A stretch of DNA of 5,681 nt from an uncultured Burkholderiales bacterium (lineage in GTDB: Bacteria > Pseudomonadota > Gammaproteobacteria > Burkholderiales > Burkholderiaceae_D), in NCBI GenBank assembly GCA_937872165.1, contig CALMOR010000223.1:1-5681 (forward strand). The letters run 5' to 3'. Under the pieces are notes generated by a model. It was not told the origin of the DNA. It worked only from the letters and a program-made list of their open reading frames with translations, and did not search any database. Positions within the stretch are counted from its first letter, which is position 1. The number at the start of each line of letters is the position of its first letter. A program made the translations under genes and the position numbers. Positions 1 to 5,579 of the stretch are shown piece after piece.

Positions 1-26
1 GGGGGTGCGTCGCCGGCGCGGCCCCC
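1..26 (-). terminator. GC-rich stem-loop just after the receptor stop codon
   Basis: Eleven bases past the receptor's final TAG, the minus-strand transcript can fold. Five G (22-26) pair with five C (1-5), and an inner GCG/CGC pairing (18-20 with 7-9) closes a short loop, with a CC/A internal loop between the two stems. The position suits a transcription terminator for the receptor gene. The U-tract expected of an intrinsic terminator would lie outside the window and cannot be seen, so this is only a candidate. Confidence 0.22.
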
Positions 27-36
27 GTCGACGTGA

Positions 37-267
37 CTAGAAGGTGACCCGTGCCTGCACGCCGAAGATCCGTGGATTGAAATCGTTGACGAAGCCGGTC
101 AGGTTGTTGAAGTCGAGTCCGCCCACGAGCTGCACGCGGTTGGCGATGTTGCGGACGAACCCGGAGACCTCGTACTTCTGGTTGTCCCAGTTGTAGCCGA
201 CCTTCAACCCGCCGATCGTCAAGGCCTTGCCCACGTATTCCCGCGACTCGTACAACGTGAAGTTCAC
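37..267 (-). pseudogene. C-terminal remainder of the TonB-dependent receptor, downstream of the amber codon
   Basis: These 76 codons continue the receptor frame directly after the TAG at 268-270, with no frameshift. They carry the usual end of a TonB-dependent receptor of this type: NFTLYES, then a GLKVGYNW strand, VSGFVRNIAN, GGLDFNNLTGFVND, and a last strand ending in phenylalanine (GVQARVTF). A terminal aromatic residue is the normal beta-signal by which the BAM complex recognises outer-membrane barrels. The first codon after the amber is GTG, which a gene caller may take as a start. No Shine-Dalgarno sequence fits it, and a 76-residue barrel fragment would not work alone. I read it as the end of one 755-codon gene, now separated by a nonsense codon, a sequence error, or readthrough. 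The strands are well preserved, so decay, if real, is recent. Confidence 0.8.
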
Positions 268-270
268 CTA
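268..270 (-). other. In-frame amber (TAG) codon interrupting the receptor gene
   Basis: On the minus strand the reading is TGG ACC TAC CGC AGC TAG GTG AAC TTC: WTYRS, stop, VNF. In related receptors I recall a lysine or glutamate at this place (YRSK or YRSE before an NF strand). AAG, GAG or CAG becomes TAG by one base change. The frame on both sides is intact and receptor-like. The gene's natural terminator at 37-39 is also TAG, while the other three genes ending in the window use TGA. Confidence 0.85.
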
Positions 271-2304
271 GCTGCGGTAGGTCCAGTCGGTGAATGCGAA
301 GAACTCGCCGTTGCGATAGGGAATGCCGTAGCGCGCGGTCAGATTGGCGCTGAAGCGCGGCGCCTGCGGAAGCGGGTTGCCGTCGAGCCTCACCGTTCCC
401 GGGACCGATCCCGGCGGGTCGAGCACCGTACAGGCCGCGCACGCGACGACGCTGAGATTCGGATCCTTGATGCGGGTGTAGTTGTAGCTTCCGCCCAGCG
501 TCACCAGCAGATCCTTCAGCAGGTAGGCCTGGAAGTCGAGTTCGGCGCCTTCGCCCAGCGTCTTCTTCGCGTTGACGAGGATGGTCGAGTTGGTCACACC
601 GCCCACCGCCGTCAGCTGCTGGTTCTTGACGTCGTAGCGGTAGATGTCGAAGCTCACGCGCGCGTTCCTGTCGAACAGGTCGGACTTGATCCCGCCCTCG
701 TACGAGACGACGGTCTCGGGCGCGGCGATCGACTGCGCGTTGAACTCGGCGGCAGGCTGGATGGTCGTGCCGCGAAAGCCGGTCGCCGCGCGTGCGTACA
801 GGCTGGTGTCGCCGGTAAGCTTGAAGACGACGCTGCCGTCGTAGCTCAATCGCGAATTCAGCGGCTTCGCCGTCAGTAAGTTAGAATCGTCGACGTCCGA
901 GGTTCCTCCCGGCTGGTTGATCGGATCGGTCGAGAAGTCCTTGTCGTCGCGCGTGTAGCGGACGCCGCCGCGAAATTCCAGACGGTCGGTCAGCGCGTAC
1001 TTGGCCGAGCCGAACACGGCGTAGGCCTTGTTCTGCTGGCGCGACCGGATGAAGCTCGTCAGCGCTCCGCCGTTCAGGGTGTCGTAGCTGTAGTTGTTGA
1101 TGTGATACGACTCGTCGAAGTAGTAGACGCCCGTCTGCCAGCCGAACGGGCCTCCGCCGTTGGACTCGAGCCTCACTTCTTCGGTGAACTGATGATGGTT
1201 GCTCGTGCCGTCGGCCGACTCGACGGGGAACGGAATGAAACCCGGTCCGGACGGCGGAGCGAACGACGCGCCGAAGCCGCCGTCGATGTCTCCGCGGCTG
1301 AACACGTGCACTTTCTCGAGTCCGGTGACCGAGCTCAGCGTCACTTCGCCGAGGTTCCAGCGCAGGTGCAGATTGGTGCCGTAGGTCTCGAGCTTCTGAC
1401 CGTTCTGCCCGTCGGTCGCGATCGACGTGAGGTTGTAGTTCGACGAGAGGTTGTTGCTGCCGGGCTGGATGATGTTGGCCCTGAACAGCGACGCGCTGCC
1501 GACCTGCGTGTGCGTGTGGAAATTCAGCAGCGCGCTGAAGTCGCGATTCGGCTGATAGAGGAACTGCAGGCGCGCCGCCTCGTCGTCGTAGCCGCCGTAC
1601 TGGTCCTTCTGACCGGTATGGCTGTTGTCGATGAAGTCGTCGCGGTGCTGCGAGAGGATCGAGAGGCGCGCCGCCCATTCGCTGCTGAGCGGGATGTTGA
1701 TCGCGCCTTCGATGTTGTTGGTGTGATGCGTCGCGTCCGATGCGCTCAGATAGCCGCCGAGTGCCGCGAAGTCCGGCGCGGCGGAGTTGAACTTGACGAC
1801 GCCGGCCGGCGTGTTGCGACCGAACTGCGTGCCCTGCGGACCGCGCAGGACCTCGATGCCGTCGAGGTCGAAGATCGGGAAGCCTTTAAGGACCGGGCTT
1901 TCCAGGACGATGTCGTCGTAGACCACGGATACCGGCTGCGAAGCGTTCTGATGGAAGTCGACGTTGCCGTAGCCGCGCAGATAGAAGCGGGGGAACGCGC
2001 GGCCGAACGACGACTCGACGTTCAGGCTGGGCGCCCGCGACGCGAGACCCTGCAGGTCCTGTCCGCCCGTGTTGATGGCGTCGAGCACATCTCCGGCGAG
2101 AGTCGACGCCGACACCGGCACGTCCTTGATGTTCTCCGCATGCCTCTCCGCGGTGATCGTGACGGGTTGCAGCGTCTGAGGGACAACCGGTGTCCGGTCG
2201 TCGGAGGAGGTCGACTGCGGCAGCGCTCCTTGGCCCCAGGCTAGAAACGTTGCAAATGCGGCAAGCTTGACGGCGAATCGCCGCCCCTTCGTTGTCCCTG
2301 GCAT
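268..2304 (-). CDS. TonB-dependent outer-membrane receptor, main part (truncated by amber codon)
   Basis: This is an outer-membrane active-transport channel that takes up a scarce ligand, powered by TonB-ExbB-ExbD. Residues 1 to about 27 form a signal peptide: basic start, hydrophobic stretch LAAFATFLAW, cleavage near GQGA. A TonB-box-like VTITAERHAENIKDVPVS lies at 48-65. The plug domain follows at about 60-175, with FYLRGYGN (107-114) and the diagnostic EVLRGPQGTQFGRNTPAG (151-168). The rest is beta-barrel, with typical strands such as FRGGVRYTRDDKDF and VSYEGGIKSDLFD. With the 76 codons beyond the TAG the total is 755 residues, normal for the family. Without them the final strands and the C-terminal beta-signal are lost, so the 678-residue product probably cannot insert. 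The ATG start is supported by AGGAG six bases upstream and by the signal peptide directly after it. The plug style resembles receptors annotated as iron-complex (FyuA-like) receptors, but the substrate cannot be read from sequence. It is divergent from the cyclase-pucG pair. Confidence 0.92.
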   Translation of the reverse strand: MPGTTKGRRFAVKLAAFATFLAWGQGALPQSTSSDDRTPVVPQTLQPVTITAERHAENIKDVPVSASTLAGDVLDAINTGGQDLQGLASRAPSLNVESSFGRAFPRFYLRGYGNVDFHQNASQPVSVVYDDIVLESPVLKGFPIFDLDGIEVLRGPQGTQFGRNTPAGVVKFNSAAPDFAALGGYLSASDATHHTNNIEGAINIPLSSEWAARLSILSQHRDDFIDNSHTGQKDQYGGYDDEAARLQFLYQPNRDFSALLNFHTHTQVGSASLFRANIIQPGSNNLSSNYNLTSIATDGQNGQKLETYGTNLHLRWNLGEVTLSSVTGLEKVHVFSRGDIDGGFGASFAPPSGPGFIPFPVESADGTSNHHQFTEEVRLESNGGGPFGWQTGVYYFDESYHINNYSYDTLNGGALTSFIRSRQQNKAYAVFGSAKYALTDRLEFRGGVRYTRDDKDFSTDPINQPGGTSDVDDSNLLTAKPLNSRLSYDGSVVFKLTGDTSLYARAATGFRGTTIQPAAEFNAQSIAAPETVVSYEGGIKSDLFDRNARVSFDIYRYDVKNQQLTAVGGVTNSTILVNAKKTLGEGAELDFQAYLLKDLLVTLGGSYNYTRIKDPNLSVVACAACTVLDPPGSVPGTVRLDGNPLPQAPRFSANLTARYGIPYRNGEFFAFTDWTYRS
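430..441 (-). other. C-x-x-C pair in a receptor barrel loop
   Basis: Receptor residues C622 and C625 (sequence CAAC) lie between the strand GGSYNYTRIKD and the proline- and glycine-rich stretch LDPPGSVPG, a place expected to be an extracellular loop. They are the only cysteines I see in the mature protein. A disulfide or a metal or cofactor contact is possible. This is inference from loop position only. Confidence 0.4.
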
Positions 2305-2320
2305 TTCCCGCTCCTATACT
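2292..2320 (+). promoter_or_regulatory. Predicted sigma70-type promoter for the cyclase-pucG direction
   Basis: TTGTCC at 2292-2297 matches the -35 consensus at four of six positions. TATACT at 2315-2320 matches the -10 consensus at five of six. The spacer is exactly 17 bases. In such GC-rich DNA this is a good match. Transcription would start near 2327, giving a leader of about 145-175 nt before the cyclase start. The promoter lies over the receptor's start codon (2302-2304) and ribosome binding site (2311-2315). RNA polymerase bound here would therefore cover the receptor's translation start region in the DNA. Confidence 0.5.
2311..2315 (-). promoter_or_regulatory. Ribosome binding site of the receptor
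   Basis: The minus strand reads AGGAG, then CGGGAA, then ATG. This Shine-Dalgarno core with six-base spacing fixes the receptor start at 2304. Confidence 0.75.
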
Positions 2321-2396
2321 CGGTGAATCGTTTCATGGAAATCGCATCATGGCCATGCGTATCGCCCTTTGCTACCTTCCTGACGCGAAAGCAACA

Positions 2397-2467
2397 CCGG
2401 ATCGATTCGTCGTGTCCAATAGCGGCTGGCGCGAGGCGGTCCGGCGCCGCCGTCACGCCGGATCGAT
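2397..2467. repeat. 10-bp direct repeat CCGGATCGAT in the divergent control region
   Basis: CCGGATCGAT occurs at 2397-2406 and again at 2458-2467, 61 bp apart start to start (about six helical turns). Each copy contains the palindrome ATCGAT. It could be a paired operator for a looping regulator. GATCGAT-like words are common in this sequence, so chance is a serious alternative. Confidence 0.2.
2426..2461 (+). promoter_or_regulatory. Long imperfect stem-loop in the leader of the cyclase gene
   Basis: In plus-strand RNA, 2435-2439 (GGCGG) pairs with 2447-2451 (CCGCC) around a 7-base loop. The stem continues with 2433-2434 to 2453-2454, past a one-base bulge at 2452. After one C/A mismatch, 2428-2431 (GGCG) pairs with 2456-2459 (CGCC). 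Two further pairs (U-G, C-G) close the base. That is about 13 pairs, mostly G-C, ending ten bases before the GTG at 2471. There is no U-tract, so it is not a simple terminator. A leader element that affects translation or mRNA stability is possible, as is a DNA operator. High GC makes chance hairpins fairly common. Confidence 0.35.
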
Positions 2468-2470
2468 GGC

Positions 2471-4249
2471 GTGCGGACCCGTGCTGGAAGGCGCGGCCCG
2501 TTGAAAGCCTCCGTCGATCGCCTGTTCCAAGACCTCCTCGCCATCGCCGCGAAGCATCTCGGGTCCTCGCGTGCCGCGCTGTCGGTCGTGGACGTCGAAC
2601 GAAGGCCGATCGAAGCGCTGCTGGCGCTCAGGGCGTCCCGACCCTATTCGGATTCGCGATTCTTCCAGCAGACGATCGGCGCATCGCAAGGCGTGTTCGT
2701 CGTGCAGGACGCGTGGGGCGACGAGCGCTTCCGTCACGATCAACTCGTGCTCGACGAGCCGAAGCTGCGTTCGCACGTCGGCGTGCCGATACGCAGCGAC
2801 GACGGCGTCGTGCGAGGCTGCCTGTCCGTCTTCGACCAGCGCGTGCGTCGGCCCTCGGCGGCGAACCGCGAGGACCTGCAACGACTCGCGCGTCAGGCGG
2901 GCGCGCTCCTCGACCTCCATGACCGGACGACGCGGGACTGCGCGCCGTCCGCTTCGAGGCGCGACGACCTGCTGTCGGGCGAACATCGCCGACTCCGCGC
3001 GATCGTCGACCGGATGCCGGCGCTGATCACCCACATCGACCGTGATCAGCGCTACACGTTCGCCAACGCGCACTTCACCCGCGTCTTCGGGCACGACACC
3101 GATTCGATGGTGGGCAAGACCTTGCGCGAGGTCTGCGGCCCGGAGGTCTACGCCGACATCGAACCGTACGTCGACGAGGTGCTCGCCGGGCGCGAGGTCC
3201 TGTTCGAGGAAAGCGGTTCGCGGCGCGGGATCACGAGCTATCAGCAGTCCAATTACCTTCCCGATGTCGACGCCGACGGTGCGGTGGTCGGCTTCTATGC
3301 GATGGTCTTCGACATCACCGGACGGAAGCAGGCCGAACTCGAACTCGCGGAGGGTCAGAAACGCTTGCGCGGCATCACGGACAATCTGCCGGTGCTGATC
3401 GCGGAATTCGACGGCGACCGCATGGTCAGGTTCAGCAACGCGACTTATCTGAGCTGGCTGGGGGTGCGTCCGGAATCGATGATCGGTCGTCCGATCGGCG
3501 CGGCGACGGGCGGTGAATATCATGCCGAGCGGGTTCCCTACATCGAGCGCGCATACGCGGGGGAACGCGTGACGTTCGAAAGCATCGTGCGGCACGGAGC
3601 CACCGAACGGACCCTGCAATCGACCTATATCCCGCAGCTCGACGAGGCGGGGCGTGTGGAGCGCATCTATGCGCTCACCAGCGACATCAGCGAACAGCGG
3701 GCCAGACAGCGCGAGGTCGATGCGCTCGCACGCCAGGACACGCTGACCAAACTGCCGAATCGGCGGAACCTGGAGGAACATCTTTTCGAAGCGATGGGGC
3801 TGCTTCGGCGTTCGGTCGCTTCGATCGCCGTCCTGTACCTCGACGTGGATCGCTTCAAGTCCATCAACGACGCGTGGGGGCATTCGGGCGGCGATCAGGT
3901 GCTCGTCGAGTTCGGGGCGCGGCTGCGGCGATGCGTCCGCTGCACGGACCTCGTGGCTCGCTATGCCGGCGACGAATTCGTCGCGTTGCTCCACGGCATC
4001 GCGCAGGAGGACGAAGCCAGGCGCGTCGCGGAGAAGATCGTATCCGCTCTGCGGGAGCCGTTCTCGATCGGCGGTCGTGCCCTGCAGGTCTCGGCGAGCA
4101 TAGGGATCGCCGTCGCCGACGAAGCGATGGCCGGACCGGACGACCTGCTGCAGGCAGCCGATCACGCGTTGTACGAAGCCAAGCAGCGCGGCAGGAACCG
4201 GTACGAGGTGTACAGCCGGCAGGCCGCCGACGACGCCGCGGATCGATGA
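2471..4249 (+). CDS. Sensor diguanylate cyclase, GAF-PAS-PAS-GGDEF
   Basis: The protein joins two GTP into the second messenger c-di-GMP under control of sensory domains. Residues about 15-150 form a GAF domain (VFVVQDAWGDERF, VGVPIRSDDG, GCLSVFDQRVRRPS). Residues about 172-290 are PAS 1, ending in the PAC-type FYAMVFDITGRKQAE. About 296-412 is PAS 2, ending IYALTSDISEQ. A short signalling helix leads to GGDEF (about 420-585): DTLTKLPNR, metal-binding LDVDRF (D458), FKSIND, GHSGGD, and SIGIAV and ALYEAKQRGRNRYEVY at the end. The active-site motif is AGDEF (499-503) instead of GGDEF. The inhibitory I-site RxxD (R490-D493) stands at the correct five-residue distance, so product feedback is expected. 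There is no EAL domain, signal peptide or membrane segment, so it is cytosolic. The start is uncertain. GTG 2471 has only a weak GGA upstream, while TTG 2501 (residue 11, 582-residue product) has GGAAGG nine bases before it. pucG follows after 58 nt. Confidence 0.93.
   Translation: MRTRAGRRGPLKASVDRLFQDLLAIAAKHLGSSRAALSVVDVERRPIEALLALRASRPYSDSRFFQQTIGASQGVFVVQDAWGDERFRHDQLVLDEPKLRSHVGVPIRSDDGVVRGCLSVFDQRVRRPSAANREDLQRLARQAGALLDLHDRTTRDCAPSASRRDDLLSGEHRRLRAIVDRMPALITHIDRDQRYTFANAHFTRVFGHDTDSMVGKTLREVCGPEVYADIEPYVDEVLAGREVLFEESGSRRGITSYQQSNYLPDVDADGAVVGFYAMVFDITGRKQAELELAEGQKRLRGITDNLPVLIAEFDGDRMVRFSNATYLSWLGVRPESMIGRPIGAATGGEYHAERVPYIERAYAGERVTFESIVRHGATERTLQSTYIPQLDEAGRVERIYALTSDISEQRARQREVDALARQDTLTKLPNRRNLEEHLFEAMGLLRRSVASIAVLYLDVDRFKSINDAWGHSGGDQVLVEFGARLRRCVRCTDLVARYAGDEFVALLHGIAQEDEARRVAEKIVSALREPFSIGGRALQVSASIGIAVADEAMAGPDDLLQAADHALYEAKQRGRNRYEVYSRQAADDAADR
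2486..2491 (+). promoter_or_regulatory. Shine-Dalgarno sequence favouring a TTG start at 2501 for the cyclase
   Basis: GGAAGG stands nine bases before an in-frame TTG (2501-2503) that precedes the GAF domain (LKASVDRLFQ). This is the best ribosome binding site near the gene's start and competes with GTG 2471. The TTG overlaps by two bases the TGA (2502-2504) of a short frame that begins at ATG 2466, or further upstream at 2349, a layout suited to translational coupling. Confidence 0.4.
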
Positions 4250-4255
4250 GCGGGT

Positions 4256-4272
4256 GCCGGGCGACGACCGGC
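4256..4272 (+). other. Small inverted repeat in the cyclase-pucG gap
   Basis: GCCGG (4256-4260) and CCGGC (4268-4272) form a five-pair stem with a 7-base loop. The bases that follow include a run of six A (4282-4287), not U, so it does not look like a terminator for the cyclase transcript. Read-through into pucG is expected. It may be a weak processing or pausing element, or chance. Confidence 0.2.
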
Positions 4273-4295
4273 GAGCCGACGAAAAAACTCAATGC

Positions 4296-4300
4296 GGGGA
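4296..4300 (+). promoter_or_regulatory. Ribosome binding site of pucG
   Basis: GGGGA followed by seven bases and ATG at 4308. It decides the start against the longer frame from GTG 4254, whose extra 18 residues are polar, low in conservation signals and not needed by the fold. Confidence 0.6.
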
Positions 4301-4307
4301 TGAACCG

Positions 4308-5549
4308 ATGAATGAATGGTATCGAGAGATCGATCCGCCGCAGCGCCTGCTGATGGGGCCCGGACCGGTCAATGCGCACCCGCGGGTACTGCGGGCGATG
4401 TCCGCGGACCTGCTGGGACAGTTCGATCCCGAGATGACGGCGTACATGAACGAGACGATGGCGCTCTATCGCCCGATCTTCGGGACGACGAACCGATGGA
4501 CCTTCGTCGTCGACGGTAGTGCACGGGCCGCGATCGAAGCCGCCCTGGTCAGCCTGGCGGCGCCGGGCGACCGGGTGCTGGTATTGAACTTCGGGCGCTT
4601 CGGACTGCTGCTGGTCGAGATCCTCGAACGCCTCGGCGCGGTCGTCGAGACCGTCGACGCGCCGTGGGGCGAGGTCGTGCCGACGGCGACGGTCGCCGCG
4701 GCGATCGAGCGCTTCCGGCCGGCGCTCGTGGCGACGGTCCACGGCGACACTTCGACGACGATGGCGCAGCCGCTCGGGGACCTCGGTCGTCTGTGTCGCG
4801 AGGCCGGGGCGCTGTCGTACGTCGATGCGACCGCGACGCTGGGTGGCAGCGCGGTCCTGGCGGACCAATGGAGTCTCGACGTGGTCACGGCGGGCTTGCA
4901 GAAGTGTCTCGGCGGCCCGTCGGGCGCGGGGCCGATCACGGTGTCGGAGCGAGCGGCCGAGCGGATCTTCTCGCGCAGGCACACCGAACGCGGGCTCGGG
5001 GCGGACGCGTCGTCGCCGGGACGGGGGCCGCGCATCGGGTCGAACTATTTCGATCTCGCGATGATCATGGACTACTGGTCCGAGAAGCGGCTCAACCATC
5101 ATACGCAGGCCACGACGATGCTCTACGGCGCGCGGGAGTGCGCCCGCGTCGCGCTCGGCGAAGGGCTGACCGAGCGCTACCAGCGGCACGCGGCGGCCGG
5201 CCGGGCGGTCACCGCGGGGCTCCGGGCGATGGGCCTGACGGTCTTCGGCGACGATGCCCATCGCATGTCGAACGTGACCGGCGTGTACATCCCGGCGCAA
5301 ATCGACGGCGAAGCGGTGCGACGCCGGATGCGCGAGGACTTCGAGATCGAGATCGGCACCGCCTTCGGTCCGCTCGCGGGACGGATCTGGCGGATCGGCG
5401 CGATGGGCTACAACGCGATGAAGCACAAGGTGCTGATCACGCTCGGCGCGCTCGAAGCGGTCCTGCGGGCCGAGGGCTTCTTCTGTGAGCCCGGTGCAGG
5501 CGTCGATGCGGCGCTCCAGGCCTGGGAAGGGCCGACGCAGCCGGCCTGA
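4308..5549 (+). CDS. pucG: (S)-ureidoglycine-glyoxylate aminotransferase, class V PLP enzyme
   Basis: This 413-residue fold-type I, class V aminotransferase moves the amino group of (S)-ureidoglycine, a product of allantoate breakdown, to glyoxylate. The products are glycine and oxalurate, and the enzyme acts in the cytosol late in purine catabolism. Visible features, numbered from ATG 4308: LLMGPGPVNAHPRVL at the start, DGSARAAIEAAL near the cofactor phosphate, and YVDATATLGG with D173 for the pyridine nitrogen. The Schiff-base lysine is K199 in GLQKCLGGPSG, and the carboxylate-binding arginine is R362 in WRIGAMG. Two residues point to the ureidoglycine enzyme over alanine- or serine-glyoxylate aminotransferase: Q38 in GQFDP and N263 in RLNHHT. 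They match the positions I recall as specificity residues of Bacillus PucG (Q37, N264). Length is normal for the family. The start rests on GGGGA seven bases upstream. The gene lies 58 nt after the cyclase with no clear terminator between them, so co-transcription is likely. The alternative is another glyoxylate-dependent aminotransferase of the same class. No other purine gene is visible to confirm the pathway. Confidence 0.88.
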   Translation: MNEWYREIDPPQRLLMGPGPVNAHPRVLRAMSADLLGQFDPEMTAYMNETMALYRPIFGTTNRWTFVVDGSARAAIEAALVSLAAPGDRVLVLNFGRFGLLLVEILERLGAVVETVDAPWGEVVPTATVAAAIERFRPALVATVHGDTSTTMAQPLGDLGRLCREAGALSYVDATATLGGSAVLADQWSLDVVTAGLQKCLGGPSGAGPITVSERAAERIFSRRHTERGLGADASSPGRGPRIGSNYFDLAMIMDYWSEKRLNHHTQATTMLYGARECARVALGEGLTERYQRHAAAGRAVTAGLRAMGLTVFGDDAHRMSNVTGVYIPAQIDGEAVRRRMREDFEIEIGTAFGPLAGRIWRIGAMGYNAMKHKVLITLGALEAVLRAEGFFCEPGAGVDAALQAWEGPTQPA

Positions 5550-5566
5550 GCTGCGTGCGAGGCGCG

Positions 5567-5579
5567 TGATCGTCGATCA
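5567..5579. repeat. 13-bp palindrome between pucG and the convergent gene
   Basis: TGATCG-T-CGATCA is a perfect inverted repeat around one central base. It sits 17 bases after the pucG stop and includes the TGA stop of the opposite gene (5577-5579). As RNA it would form at most a four-pair stem, too weak for a terminator, and no T-tract flanks it. It could be a protein site or chance. I see no strong terminator in the 27-nt convergent gap (5550-5576). Confidence 0.25.

Noticed and set aside
37..270. TAG reassigned or a genome-wide recoding system
   Set aside because: Only one internal TAG occurs, in one gene. The same gene also ends in TAG, and the other genes show no internal TAG. A single mutation or error is simpler, so I keep only the local anomaly as a finding.
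1102..2244. 380-codon open frame on the plus strand opposite the receptor
   Set aside because: Same reason: antisense to clear plug and barrel motifs, with an E-, R- and V-rich translation and no recognisable fold.
2310..2318. TATAGG on the minus strand as the receptor's -10 element
   Set aside because: It overlaps the receptor's ribosome binding site. Transcription starting from it would leave no leader with a Shine-Dalgarno sequence. I found no convincing receptor promoter.
2348..2357. 10-bp palindrome CATGGCCATG as an operator
   Set aside because: It is short and isolated and made of common words. There is no second copy in the control region, so chance is likely.
2453..4165. 570-codon open frame on the minus strand opposite the cyclase
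   Set aside because: It is the antisense shadow of a GC-rich gene with strong third-position bias. Its translation is rich in R, D, H and V without domain motifs, while the plus strand shows clear GAF, PAS and GGDEF motifs.
4256..4287. Terminator between cyclase and pucG
   Set aside because: The stem is only five pairs and is followed by A-rich, not T-rich, sequence on the plus strand.
4254..4307. Extended N-terminus of pucG from GTG 4254
   Set aside because: The 18 extra residues are polar and unlike the family start, and a better Shine-Dalgarno sequence and ATG exist at 4296-4310.
3864..5426. 520-codon open frame on the minus strand opposite the cyclase end and pucG
   Set aside because: It runs across two well-supported plus-strand genes and encodes arginine-rich, low-complexity sequence. 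It is a shadow frame.
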